From a virus, in IMG/VR virus record IMGVR_UViG_3300042891_000140, positions 1 to 36,270 of that record: a stretch of DNA of 36,270 nt; one strand, 5' to 3'. Below are positions 1 through 6,249 of the stretch, piece by piece (position 1 is the stretch's first letter; every line of letters starts with the position of its first letter). Both the position numbers and the translations under genes were made by a program. The notes beneath the pieces are model-generated. The model saw only the letters and a list, made by a program, of their open reading frames with translations. It was not told where the DNA came from and did not search any database.

Positions 1-969
1 GCCCGCGCCCCCATCTTCTATGACAGCGATAACACCGGGTATTACGTAGACCCGGCAAGTACATCTGAACTCAACAAGGTGTACTACAACTCCAACATGG
101 TGTCCCGAAACTACGGTATCGGGCAGGTTGGACTGTATGACTCATTCCGCTACCAAGCCGTGTTTTCAATGGGGGAATCCTATATTCTCCCGGCAAACGG
201 AACGGGCACGGGCAACCTGTACGGTATTGCGTGGTCGCATCCGAACGCGGGTGGTGTGGCGTCAAACCTTGCCTCTCACGGCATGCTTATCTTGGAGAAC
301 GGTGGATTCCAAGGCGCGTGGGGCGGCGGCAGACTGGTAACTCCGGCTGATATTCGCGGAACAATCTTCTACGACTACAACAACACCTCCTATTACCTCG
401 ACCCGGCGAGCAGTTCTTCGCTTAATAACGCAACTGTGTACGGCACTTGGTATTTCCAGTCAAACCTGGGCGGCACCTCCGGGTCATTAAGCAACCCGCC
501 GCTTCAAGCCTATGCCACTGGCGGAAATAGTGCGTTCATGTCGTTCCATCGTGGCGGCAGTTACGCCGTCAACATGGGTCTGGATTCGGACAACGTACTC
601 CGCATCGGAGGCTGGTCTGCACCTGCAAACCGCTTCCAAATGGACATGTCTGGCAACCTCACGATGGCCGGTAACGTAACTGCCTTTTCGGATGAGCGGC
701 TGAAGAAGGATTGGGCTGAACTGTCGGACGACTTCGTTGAGCGTCTGGCGCGTATTAAGAGTGGCACCTACACCCGGATTGATTCCGGCGAGCGTCAGAT
801 GGGCGTGTCTGCTCAGGACTTCCGCGATTTCGGGCCCGAGGCGGTCAGTGAAGACGCGAGCGGTACGTTGTCGCTTGCTTATGGCAACGCAGCCTTGGCA
901 GCATGCGTGGAATTGGCAAAATCGGTTGTCGCCCTCCGGGCAGAACTCAACGCCCTGCGGGCACATTAA
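1..969 (+). CDS. Tail fibre protein, C-terminal part with S74 intramolecular chaperone (5' truncated)
   Basis: The frame is open from base 1 with no start codon of its own, so the gene begins outside the window; an internal GTG at 79 is not the likely start. Two copies of a fibre repeat (core FYD..NT.YY.DPAS.S.LN) lie at 13-75 and 364-426. The last ~95 residues form a Peptidase_S74 intramolecular chaperone: FSDERLKKDW at 685-714, with Ser at 688-690 and Lys five residues later (703-705), matches the Ser/Lys dyad known from endosialidase-type chaperones. This domain drives trimer folding of fibres and then cuts itself off in front of the serine. The end has the usual helical hairpin (AALAACVELAKSVVALRAELNAL). 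The product is therefore a trimeric receptor-binding fibre or spike whose receptor domain lies off-window. Confidence 0.88.
   Translation, partial: ARAPIFYDSDNTGYYVDPASTSELNKVYYNSNMVSRNYGIGQVGLYDSFRYQAVFSMGESYILPANGTGTGNLYGIAWSHPNAGGVASNLASHGMLILENGGFQGAWGGGRLVTPADIRGTIFYDYNNTSYYLDPASSSSLNNATVYGTWYFQSNLGGTSGSLSNPPLQAYATGGNSAFMSFHRGGSYAVNMGLDSDNVLRIGGWSAPANRFQMDMSGNLTMAGNVTAFSDERLKKDWAELSDDFVERLARIKSGTYTRIDSGERQMGVSAQDFRDFGPEAVSEDASGTLSLAYGNAALAACVELAKSVVALRAELNALRAH
13..426 (+). repeat. Two in-frame fibre repeats, 117 codons apart
   Basis: Bases 13-75 and 364-426 encode two versions of the same 21-residue unit (IFYDSDNTGYYVDPAS... and IFYDYNNTSYYLDPAS...). Such YD..NTgYY.DP units recur in S74-type phage fibres and probably mark successive shaft modules. 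The copies are diverged at the DNA level, so this is an old duplication. Further copies may lie left of the window. Confidence 0.75.
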
Positions 970-978
970 GGAAACATC

Positions 979-1332
979 ATGGCAATCACATACACCTGGG
1001 CGGTCACCGGCATGAAGGTGACCAACGTCGGCAGTGAAACCAACTACGTCGTGCAGACGTACTGGACAAAGACCGGCACGGACGAGAACGGCAACACCGG
1101 CACCTTCAACGGCGCCACGCCTTTCACGCCTACCCCGGATCAGCCGGACTTCGTGCCGTTCGACCAACTCACTCAGGCCATTGTGCTGGGGTGGATTCAG
1201 CCGGTGGTTACCGGCAGTTATGAAGAGCACGTCAACGAGCAGATCGCGCAGCAAATTGCGGCTAAAGTCAACCCTGTAACGGAACCTCCGCTACCGTGGG
1301 CACCGCCCGCGCCAACCCCTCCCACGCCTTAA
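979..1332 (+). CDS. Small tail-fibre-associated protein, unknown function
   Basis: A 117-residue protein, MAITYTWAVTGMKVTN..., starting 9 bases after the fibre stop with AAGGA upstream. The first ~55 residues look like a compact beta fold with many Thr, Tyr, Val and Asn, followed by a segment (VPFDQLTQAIVLGWIQP) and an acidic helix (YEEHVNEQIAQQIAAKV). The C-terminus is a Pro/Ala-rich tail (about 20 residues) ending PTPPTP. There is no signal peptide or membrane segment. Its place between two fibre genes suggests a fibre accessory, tip or assembly role; this is inferred from context only. I do not recognise a named family with certainty. Confidence 0.72.
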   Translation: MAITYTWAVTGMKVTNVGSETNYVVQTYWTKTGTDENGNTGTFNGATPFTPTPDQPDFVPFDQLTQAIVLGWIQPVVTGSYEEHVNEQIAQQIAAKVNPVTEPPLPWAPPAPTPPTP

Positions 1333-1345
1333 TGGAGTGCTTTGA

Positions 1346-1528
1346 ATGAACGACAAGATCAACTTGGGTGAAGTTACTGTTGCCGAGTACAACCTGCTGA
1401 TGAAACAATTGGCGATGGGCCAGTTGGGCGAGTGCATCGACCTGTTCATGCGCATGCGCCAGATCGGTGTTGAGCATCAGCAAAAGGCAGCGGGACAGCC
1501 CGTTGCGGTGCCTCCGCCCAAAGAGTAA
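1346..1528 (+). CDS. Small hypothetical protein between fibre genes
   Basis: A 60-residue protein, MNDKINLGEVTVAEYNLLMKQL..., preceded by GGAG eight bases upstream of the ATG. Most of it is predicted helix (residues 10-48, with LLMKQLAMGQLGECIDLFMRMRQIG), followed by a short Pro-rich tail (VAVPPPKE). It sits 13 bases after the previous stop and 9 bases before the next start, so it is co-transcribed and probably co-translated with the fibre genes. A small helical protein here could be a fibre assembly factor, but no catalytic or binding motif is visible. Confidence 0.68.
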   Translation: MNDKINLGEVTVAEYNLLMKQLAMGQLGECIDLFMRMRQIGVEHQQKAAGQPVAVPPPKE

Positions 1529-1537
1529 GGATTCACG

Positions 1538-2818
1538 ATGACCACCGCGTACACCTCACTGCTCGGGTTTGCTCTTCCAGTCGAGGGCGAACTCGACGGC
1601 ACCTGGGGGACTACGGTCAACAACAGCATCACGGAGTTGGTCGAAGACTCCATTGCTGCGACGGCCACCCAAACAGTCGCTCTGAGCGATTGGACTCTGA
1701 CCACCACCGGCTCCGGTGCGGTCAATCAGGCGCGGTGCGCGATCCTCGTCCCTACTGGCTCGCCGGGTGTCACGCGGAACATCATCGCTCCCAGCACCAG
1801 CAAAGCCTACATCGTCCACAACCAGTCAGACGCGGCGGTTGTCGTCAAGGGTTCTGCCACCACTGGCACTTCTGTCGCTGCGGGTGCTCGGGCGCTTGTG
1901 GCTTGGACCGGTACGGACTTCGTCACGATCTCCACCTCGACGGCAGACGGGGTGACCTCGGTGTCCGGCACCGGCACAGTTCAGGGCTTGACGCTCAGTG
2001 GTACGGTCACCTCCACCGGCTCTCTGACGCTTGGCGGCTCGCTGTCTGCGGTCAGTTTGACCTCCCAAGTCTCCGGTACTTTGCCTATAGCCAACGGCGG
2101 CACGGGAACGACATCAACTCAGTTTGCCAACCTGACGACAAATGTCACCGGCATCCTGCCTGTGGCCAACGGCGGTACGGGGGTGAACACCCTGACGGGC
2201 ATCGTCAAGGCCAGCGGGACGAGTGCGTTCACTGCGGCTGTGGCGGGTACTGACTACGCTCCGGCCACGTCCGGCACGGCCATCCTGTATGGCAACGGCG
2301 CGGGTGGGTTCAGCAACGTCACCATCGGATCGGGCATCAGTTTTGCAGGTGGCACGCTGTCGGCCTCTGGCTCGGGCGGTACGATCACAGCGGTTACTGC
2401 TTCGGCACCCTTGGCCTCGTCTGGCGGGGCAACGCCCAACATCAGTTTCACCGGCACGCTGGCCGTGGCCAACGGCGGTACGGGGGCTTCGGATGCGGCT
2501 ACTGCTCGGTCAAACCTTTCGGTGCCGTCAAATACCGGCACGGGCGCAAGCGGCACCTGGGGCATCAACATCAGCGGCAACGCGGCCACGGCCACATCCG
2601 CGACATCCGCGACCACCGCAACTTCAGCCACTACCGCCACATCTGCGACCACGGCAACAACTGCCGCAGCAGCCACCACGCTGGCCACGACCAACTTCAC
2701 AGTGGCGCAGTCCGGCACTAAACTGGTGATCAGTTACAACGGCACCCCGATTTTGTCCATCAGTTCCACTGGCGTGCTCACCGCGCTGAGTGACATCACC
2801 GCCAACGGCACCGTCTAA
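1538..2818 (+). CDS. Repeat-containing tail fibre protein
   Basis: A 426-residue protein starting MTTAYTSLLGFALPVEGELDG with AAGGA upstream. Residues 1-~135 form a Thr/Ser/Val-rich N-terminal domain, probably the virion-attachment part. The middle carries three ANGGTG units at residues ~185, ~210 and ~311, a short repeat very common in phage tail fibres. Residues ~348-388 are almost only Ala, Thr and Ser. The last ~40 residues (NFTVAQSGTKLVISYNGTPILSISSTGVLTALSDI) resemble a small beta cap. There is no S74 chaperone, so trimerisation must rely on this end or on a partner. The next gene starts 9 bases downstream and may supply the tip. Confidence 0.78.
   Translation: MTTAYTSLLGFALPVEGELDGTWGTTVNNSITELVEDSIAATATQTVALSDWTLTTTGSGAVNQARCAILVPTGSPGVTRNIIAPSTSKAYIVHNQSDAAVVVKGSATTGTSVAAGARALVAWTGTDFVTISTSTADGVTSVSGTGTVQGLTLSGTVTSTGSLTLGGSLSAVSLTSQVSGTLPIANGGTGTTSTQFANLTTNVTGILPVANGGTGVNTLTGIVKASGTSAFTAAVAGTDYAPATSGTAILYGNGAGGFSNVTIGSGISFAGGTLSASGSGGTITAVTASAPLASSGGATPNISFTGTLAVANGGTGASDAATARSNLSVPSNTGTGASGTWGINISGNAATATSATSATTATSATTATSATTATTAAAATTLATTNFTVAQSGTKLVISYNGTPILSISSTGVLTALSDITANGTV
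2090..2485 (+). repeat. Three ANGGTG fibre repeats
   Basis: In-frame units at about 2090, 2165 and 2468 share the DNA core GCCAACGGCGG(C/T)ACGGG and encode LPIANGGTGTTS, LPVANGGTGVNT and LAVANGGTGASD. Conservation at the nucleotide level makes them possible recombination points between fibre genes of related phages. Confidence 0.75.
2580..2690 (+). repeat. Ala/Thr/Ser low-complexity tract (TSATTA-type units)
   Basis: The segment encodes roughly 35 residues made nearly only of Ala, Thr and Ser, in imperfect units of six residues (ATSATT, ATSATT, ATTAAA). The DNA repeats ACATCCGCGAC and ACC(A/G)C(C/A)A variants. It probably forms an extended linker in the fibre and could vary in length by slippage. 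Confidence 0.65.
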
Positions 2819-2827
2819 GGAGTCCAA

Positions 2828-3739
2828 ATGCCCACCTCACTCGTTTCTACCGGCGTTCAATTCCCGGACAGCACTACACAAACCACGGCGTTGCCAGCCC
2901 CCGGTACAAGCGGCAATGTGCTGACTTCCAACGGGTCAGCGTGGACAAGTGCAGCGTCTAGTAGTTCCCAAGCAAGTAACGTCCAAACATTTAATAGTAG
3001 CGGCACTTGGACTAAACCATCTGGTTTTAGCGCAAACGCGCGTGTCTTTGTTCAGTGCTGGGGCGGCGGTGGCTCGGGCGGCGCGGGTAGTGCTGTGGGG
3101 GGCGGAGGTGGGGGCGGCTACAACTATGCGTGGCTCGCACTTTCTTCGCTTGGCTCTACGGTAAGCGTAACCATCGGTAGTGGCGGTGCGGGGATAGATG
3201 CGTCAGGCGGAATAAGTGTTGGGAACGCAGGGGGTACAACGTCTTTTGGCACGGCTGTTTATGCTTACGGCGGCGGTGGGGGTAACGGGCAAGTTTTTTC
3301 AGGGGGTACTGGAGGCGGAGGCGGGGGTCAGTTATCCACAGGTGTTAATGGTGGCGCCAACGCAAACAATGTAACAAATTCGGGTGACCCCCGGGCAGGG
3401 AATCAAGGTGCCGGAGGCGGCAACCAGACCCCCGGTGTCGCAGGAAATGCAGGCTACTACTTGGGCGGCGGAGGTGGTGGTTCTGTATCGTTTTCTTGCG
3501 GGACGATGAGTGGTGCTGGTGGTGCGTCGGTTTGGGGCGGCGGAGGTGGCGGTGGCTCCGTCAATACCGCCGTTACTTCAGGCGGCGCTAGTTCTTATGC
3601 TGGTGCTGGGGGCGGCGGCTCTGGCTCTTCTCCTGGGTCGGGAACTGCCCCTTCTGGGGGTGGCGGCGCTATTAGCGGCGGCACTGGCTTTAGCGGTAGT
3701 GGCGCCGCAGGGCGGGTGGTCATAACCGTGATTGATTGA
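2828..3739 (+). CDS. Glycine-rich tail tip or adhesin-like protein
   Basis: A 303-residue protein with AGGAG 7 bases before the ATG. Residues 1-~48 (VSTGVQFPDSTTQTTALPAPGTSGNVLTS) resemble fibre N-terminal anchors. From residue ~52 a glycine-rich domain starts with QTFNSSGTWTKPSGFSANARVFVQCWGGGGSGG, followed by many Gly runs separated by short variable stretches and a final hydrophobic strand (GRVVITVID). This layout matches the Gly-rich domain of phage tail proteins and is comparable to gp38-type adhesins, where poly-glycine helices pack into a sandwich and the loops bind the receptor. It is therefore a candidate receptor-binding tip. The DNA is less GC-biased at third positions and less regular than the preceding fibre gene, which hints at separate acquisition. 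Confidence 0.75.
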   Translation: MPTSLVSTGVQFPDSTTQTTALPAPGTSGNVLTSNGSAWTSAASSSSQASNVQTFNSSGTWTKPSGFSANARVFVQCWGGGGSGGAGSAVGGGGGGGYNYAWLALSSLGSTVSVTIGSGGAGIDASGGISVGNAGGTTSFGTAVYAYGGGGGNGQVFSGGTGGGGGGQLSTGVNGGANANNVTNSGDPRAGNQGAGGGNQTPGVAGNAGYYLGGGGGGSVSFSCGTMSGAGGASVWGGGGGGGSVNTAVTSGGASSYAGAGGGGSGSSPGSGTAPSGGGGAISGGTGFSGSGAAGRVVITVID

Positions 3740-3751
3740 CGGAGAATCAAA

Positions 3752-3973
3752 ATGTATTTTGCTGTTGTGGATCAAGGCTTGGTGGTAAACACCATCGTGC
3801 TGGAAGAAGGATTTAATTGGGCTCCTCCACCGGGCTGTATTATTGTTCCGCTTTCTGGAAGCGCGGGCATCGGTTGGACTTGGGATGGCACGCAGTTTGT
3901 TGCCCCTCCTCCAGAACCAGAGCCTGTACTAGAAGAACCCACAACTGGAACGGGTCCAAATGTTGTTGGTTGA
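3752..3973 (+). CDS. Small tail-tip-associated protein, unknown function
   Basis: A 73-residue protein with a good ribosome site (GGAG, seven bases before the ATG). The first half is hydrophobic beta (MYFAVVDQGLVVNTIVLEEGFNW), followed by PPGCIIVPL and a GWTWDGTQFVAPPP motif, then an acidic Pro/Glu tail. The W-x-DGT-x-F-PP ending is typical of short proteins coded next to phage fibre tips. No enzyme signature is present. Its last 14 bases overlap the start of the cupin gene, indicating translational coupling. Confidence 0.7.
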   Translation: MYFAVVDQGLVVNTIVLEEGFNWAPPPGCIIVPLSGSAGIGWTWDGTQFVAPPPEPEPVLEEPTTGTGPNVVG

Positions 3974-4262
3974 AACCATAGCAGGTGTGGGGGATTTGGT
4001 AGTGTTCATGTACACATTTGAGGACGCTGGCGATGTTTTGCCCAAACATGATCACGACGAAGATACGGCCCACATCACTATTGTTGCGCGGGGAAAAATT
4101 AAGGTTCGTGGAGAGGACTGGCTTATTGAGGCTGTTCCGGGGCAACTTGTAAATTTTCCAGCGCACCAGCCGCACGAAATTGTGGCGCTTGAACCCAGTA
4201 CACGCATATTTAATATAGTCAAGAAGTTTGGCGGACAGGTAAACGACGCCGCACAGCCGTAA
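3960..4262 (+). CDS. Cupin-fold protein
   Basis: A 100-residue single cupin domain. Motif 1 is PKHDHDEDTAHITIVARGK (His30, His32, His38, Gly45); motif 2 is GQLVNFPAHQPHEI (Pro67, His69, His72). In the canonical motif H-x-H-x(3-4)-E-x(6)-G the glutamate position is taken by His38, giving a possible all-histidine metal site. Cupins bind metals and small ligands or act as isomerases, dioxygenases or sugar-modifying enzymes; the substrate cannot be told. The ATG lies inside the preceding gene, and the stop overlaps the next start (TAATG), so it belongs to the tail/lysis operon. A host-surface or capsid-decoration role is possible but inferred. Confidence 0.78.
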   Translation: MLLVETIAGVGDLVVFMYTFEDAGDVLPKHDHDEDTAHITIVARGKIKVRGEDWLIEAVPGQLVNFPAHQPHEIVALEPSTRIFNIVKKFGGQVNDAAQP

Positions 4263-4756
4263 TGGAACCCATAACCGGCATTCTTGCGGCAGTCTCAGCA
4301 GCGAATGCCGCGTTTGGGGCAGTTAAGAAACTCGTCGCCACCGGGCGCGAGATTCAAGATGTTGCCGGTCAGATCGGCAAGTGGTACGGGGCGTTTGGTG
4401 ACTTCAACCGCCTAGCCAACGAGAAGGCCAATAAGAAGCCATCGGTCTTCAAGCGGCTGCTGCACGACGACAGCATTGAGAATGAAGCCTTGCAGATCAC
4501 GATGCACAAGCAGGCGCTGATCAAGCAGGAGTACGAACTCAAGATTCTGATCGTCGCTCACTACGGTGAGAACGTCTACAACGAGATGATCATGGAGCGC
4601 ATCCGACTCAAGAAGGAGCGCGAGAAGAAGGAGCGTGAGCACCGCCTTCGGCAGCAGGAGTTCATGCTCAACGCCAAGTACGGCGCAGCAATTGCCTTCG
4701 TGGCAGTCGCCCTGATTGGGGTGGGTTACTACTTACTCGACAAGGTACAGCAATGA
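4262..4756 (+). CDS. Coiled-coil protein with C-terminal membrane anchor
   Basis: A 164-residue protein. Residues 1-22 form a mildly hydrophobic helix (ITGILAAVSAANAAFGAV). Residues 75-138 are long charged helix (EREKKEREHRLRQQEF), and residues ~141-158 form a single membrane segment (AAIAFVAVALIGVGYYLL) with a short C-terminal tail. It starts at a one-base stop/start overlap and ends in an ATGA overlap with the next membrane protein, placing it in the lysis cassette. It could be an envelope-spanning lysis factor or a holin partner, but it lacks a lipobox and a recognisable spanin pattern. Function unknown. Confidence 0.72.
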   Translation: MEPITGILAAVSAANAAFGAVKKLVATGREIQDVAGQIGKWYGAFGDFNRLANEKANKKPSVFKRLLHDDSIENEALQITMHKQALIKQEYELKILIVAHYGENVYNEMIMERIRLKKEREKKEREHRLRQQEFMLNAKYGAAIAFVAVALIGVGYYLLDKVQQ

Positions 4757-5229
4757 GTTTCAGGAAGCCGCCGGAAGGCGCAAGCCGGTCAGAGAGGGAG
4801 GCCCATGTCAAGGCTCTTGCTGCGGTTTCTATTAGCCTGCTTGCTCTACTCCTTGCTGTTACAAATTACTTTGCCGGAAGGAACTCCTCTGCGGTTCTCA
4901 ATGGAACCATAGAGTCAAACAATCTTTGGGCGTGGTATCAGGCCAAGAACGTCCGTGCGACCATCTACGAGGTCACCAACAACGAGCAGAAGGCCACCAA
5001 GCAACGCGCCGACATGGAAGAGATCATGGAGAAGGCCCGCGCTGCTGAGGCCAAGCGCGATGCGGCCAAGGCCAAGTCTTCCTACTACTCTTACTCCGGC
5101 ATGGCGCTGCAACTGGCCATCGTCCTGTCCTCTGCGGCCATCCTGGCCGTCACCCTGAGCCTGTTCTACGCCTCCATCGGCGTGGGGGCAGTTGGGGTGC
5201 TTCTGTTTTTCTTTGCTCTAGGAGCCTGA
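4753..5229 (+). CDS. DUF4337-like membrane protein
   Basis: A 158-residue protein with a membrane segment at ~22-41, a conserved-looking block NNLWAWYQAKNVRA (56-69), a charged coiled coil (75-108) and two closely spaced hydrophobic segments at ~117-138 and ~141-157. This order (TM, W-x-WYQAK block, coiled coil, paired TMs) fits the DUF4337 family of unknown function found in bacteria and phages. The start overlaps the previous stop as ATGA, and the next gene begins one base after its TGA stop. Its place directly before the holin and endolysin genes suggests a role in membrane disruption or its timing; that is context only. Confidence 0.72.
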   Translation: MSFRKPPEGASRSEREAHVKALAAVSISLLALLLAVTNYFAGRNSSAVLNGTIESNNLWAWYQAKNVRATIYEVTNNEQKATKQRADMEEIMEKARAAEAKRDAAKAKSSYYSYSGMALQLAIVLSSAAILAVTLSLFYASIGVGAVGVLLFFFALGA

Positions 5230-5230
5230 G

Positions 5231-5734
5231 ATGCTGTCGCTTCTTTCCACGCTTGGGGGCTTGCTGCTCTCCGGCCTGCCCAAACTGCTTGAGTATTTCC
5301 AGAACAAGGCAGACCAAGCCCATGAACTGCGTCTGGCTCAGGTGCAGACCGAGCGCGAACTTCAACTGGCAGCGGCAGGCTTTGCCGCCCAGGCCCGGAT
5401 GGAGGAGATTCGCACCGAGCAGGTGGCGATGGAGACTGACGCCCGGATGACCGAGGCGGCTCTGGCGCACGATCAGAAGATCATGGACAAGGCATCCCGG
5501 TGGGTGGTGAACTACACCGGCACCGTCCGGCCTACGGTGACCTACATCTTCGTCTTTGAGTTGGTGGCCATCAACGCCTTCATGGCGTGGTATCTGTGGA
5601 ACCACCCGACGCTCATTCAGAGCATGGACGACATCATCAAGTATTCGGACCTGATCTTCTCTGCCGACGAGATGGCGATCCTCGGGGGCATCATCGGCTA
5701 CTGGTTCGGGTCACGCCAGTGGAGTAAGAAGTGA
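5231..5734 (+). CDS. Holin candidate (GTA-type 3TM-like)
   Basis: A 167-residue protein with GGAG before the ATG. It has a hydrophobic N-terminus (MLSLLSTLGGLLLSGLP), a long Ala/Glu-rich coiled coil (~20-85), a membrane segment after a V-R-P-T-V-T-Y motif (~97-121) and a second hydrophobic segment near the end (EMAILGGIIGYWFGSRQW). The R-P-x-x-TY entry to the membrane helix and the GxxxGYWFGxR ending resemble the GTA_holin_3TM family, which lets the endolysin reach the peptidoglycan. The endolysin gene overlaps its stop codon (GTGA), the usual arrangement for holin/endolysin pairs. The assignment rests on topology and position. Confidence 0.68.
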   Translation: MLSLLSTLGGLLLSGLPKLLEYFQNKADQAHELRLAQVQTERELQLAAAGFAAQARMEEIRTEQVAMETDARMTEAALAHDQKIMDKASRWVVNYTGTVRPTVTYIFVFELVAINAFMAWYLWNHPTLIQSMDDIIKYSDLIFSADEMAILGGIIGYWFGSRQWSKK

Positions 5735-6234
5735 AACTGAGCAAGGTGGGCGAGGCTCTCATGCACAAGTATGAGGGATTTAGGAGTAAACCCTACCTTT
5801 GCCCTGCCCACATCTGGACGATTGGCTACGGCCATGTCCTGTATCAAGAGCAGATCAGGCTCCCGGTTATCCGCAAGGAAGGGTATACCGGGATGCTCCG
5901 CAACGAGTTCCCCTTGAAGCCGGAGGACAACCGTGTCTGGACTAAGACGGAGATCGACGAACTATTCCACGCTGATGTCGTCACTTTTGAACGTGGTGTT
6001 CTTCGACTTGTTCCCGGTGTACCTGGGCGTCAAGGCAGCTTTGACGCTCTGGTCAGTTTTGCCTTCAATGCAGGGCTAGGCAACCTTCAGCGCAGCCAGA
6101 TCAGGATGAGGGCCAACCGGGACGACTGGAGCGGGGCGGCAGACGCCTTTCGCCAGTGGACGATGGGGGGTGGCAAAGTCCTGCCCGGTCTGGTAAAACG
6201 CCGCGAGGCAGAGATTGCCCTTTTCTTGTCTTGA
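5731..6234 (+). CDS. Endolysin, GH24 (T4-type) lysozyme
   Basis: A 167-residue lysozyme that hydrolyses peptidoglycan at the end of infection. The catalytic signature is Glu15 (KYEGF), Cys24 and Thr30 (WTIGYGH), with E-x8-C-x5-T spacing; Asp or Cys occurs at the middle position in this family. Later family features are FDALVSFAFNAGLGNL (~104-119) and the closing LPGLVKRREAEIALFL. There is no signal peptide or SAR segment, so release should depend on the upstream holin. The start is GTG overlapping the holin stop (GTGA). There is a short insertion between the catalytic core and the C-terminal lobe (about residues 47-70). Confidence 0.93.
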   Translation: MKLSKVGEALMHKYEGFRSKPYLCPAHIWTIGYGHVLYQEQIRLPVIRKEGYTGMLRNEFPLKPEDNRVWTKTEIDELFHADVVTFERGVLRLVPGVPGRQGSFDALVSFAFNAGLGNLQRSQIRMRANRDDWSGAADAFRQWTMGGGKVLPGLVKRREAEIALFLS

Positions 6235-6249
6235 CACGAGAATACGGTT

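Noticed and set aside
487-1254. Long minus-strand frame opposite the fibre end (255 residues)
   Set aside because: It lies antisense to a well-supported S74 domain and a second gene, has no ribosome site and an Arg/His/Val-rich composition typical of reverse frames of GC-rich genes.
2090-2690. Diversity-generating retroelement target in the repeat fibre
   Set aside because: No reverse transcriptase, template repeat or avd-like gene is seen; the similar segments are short structural repeats.
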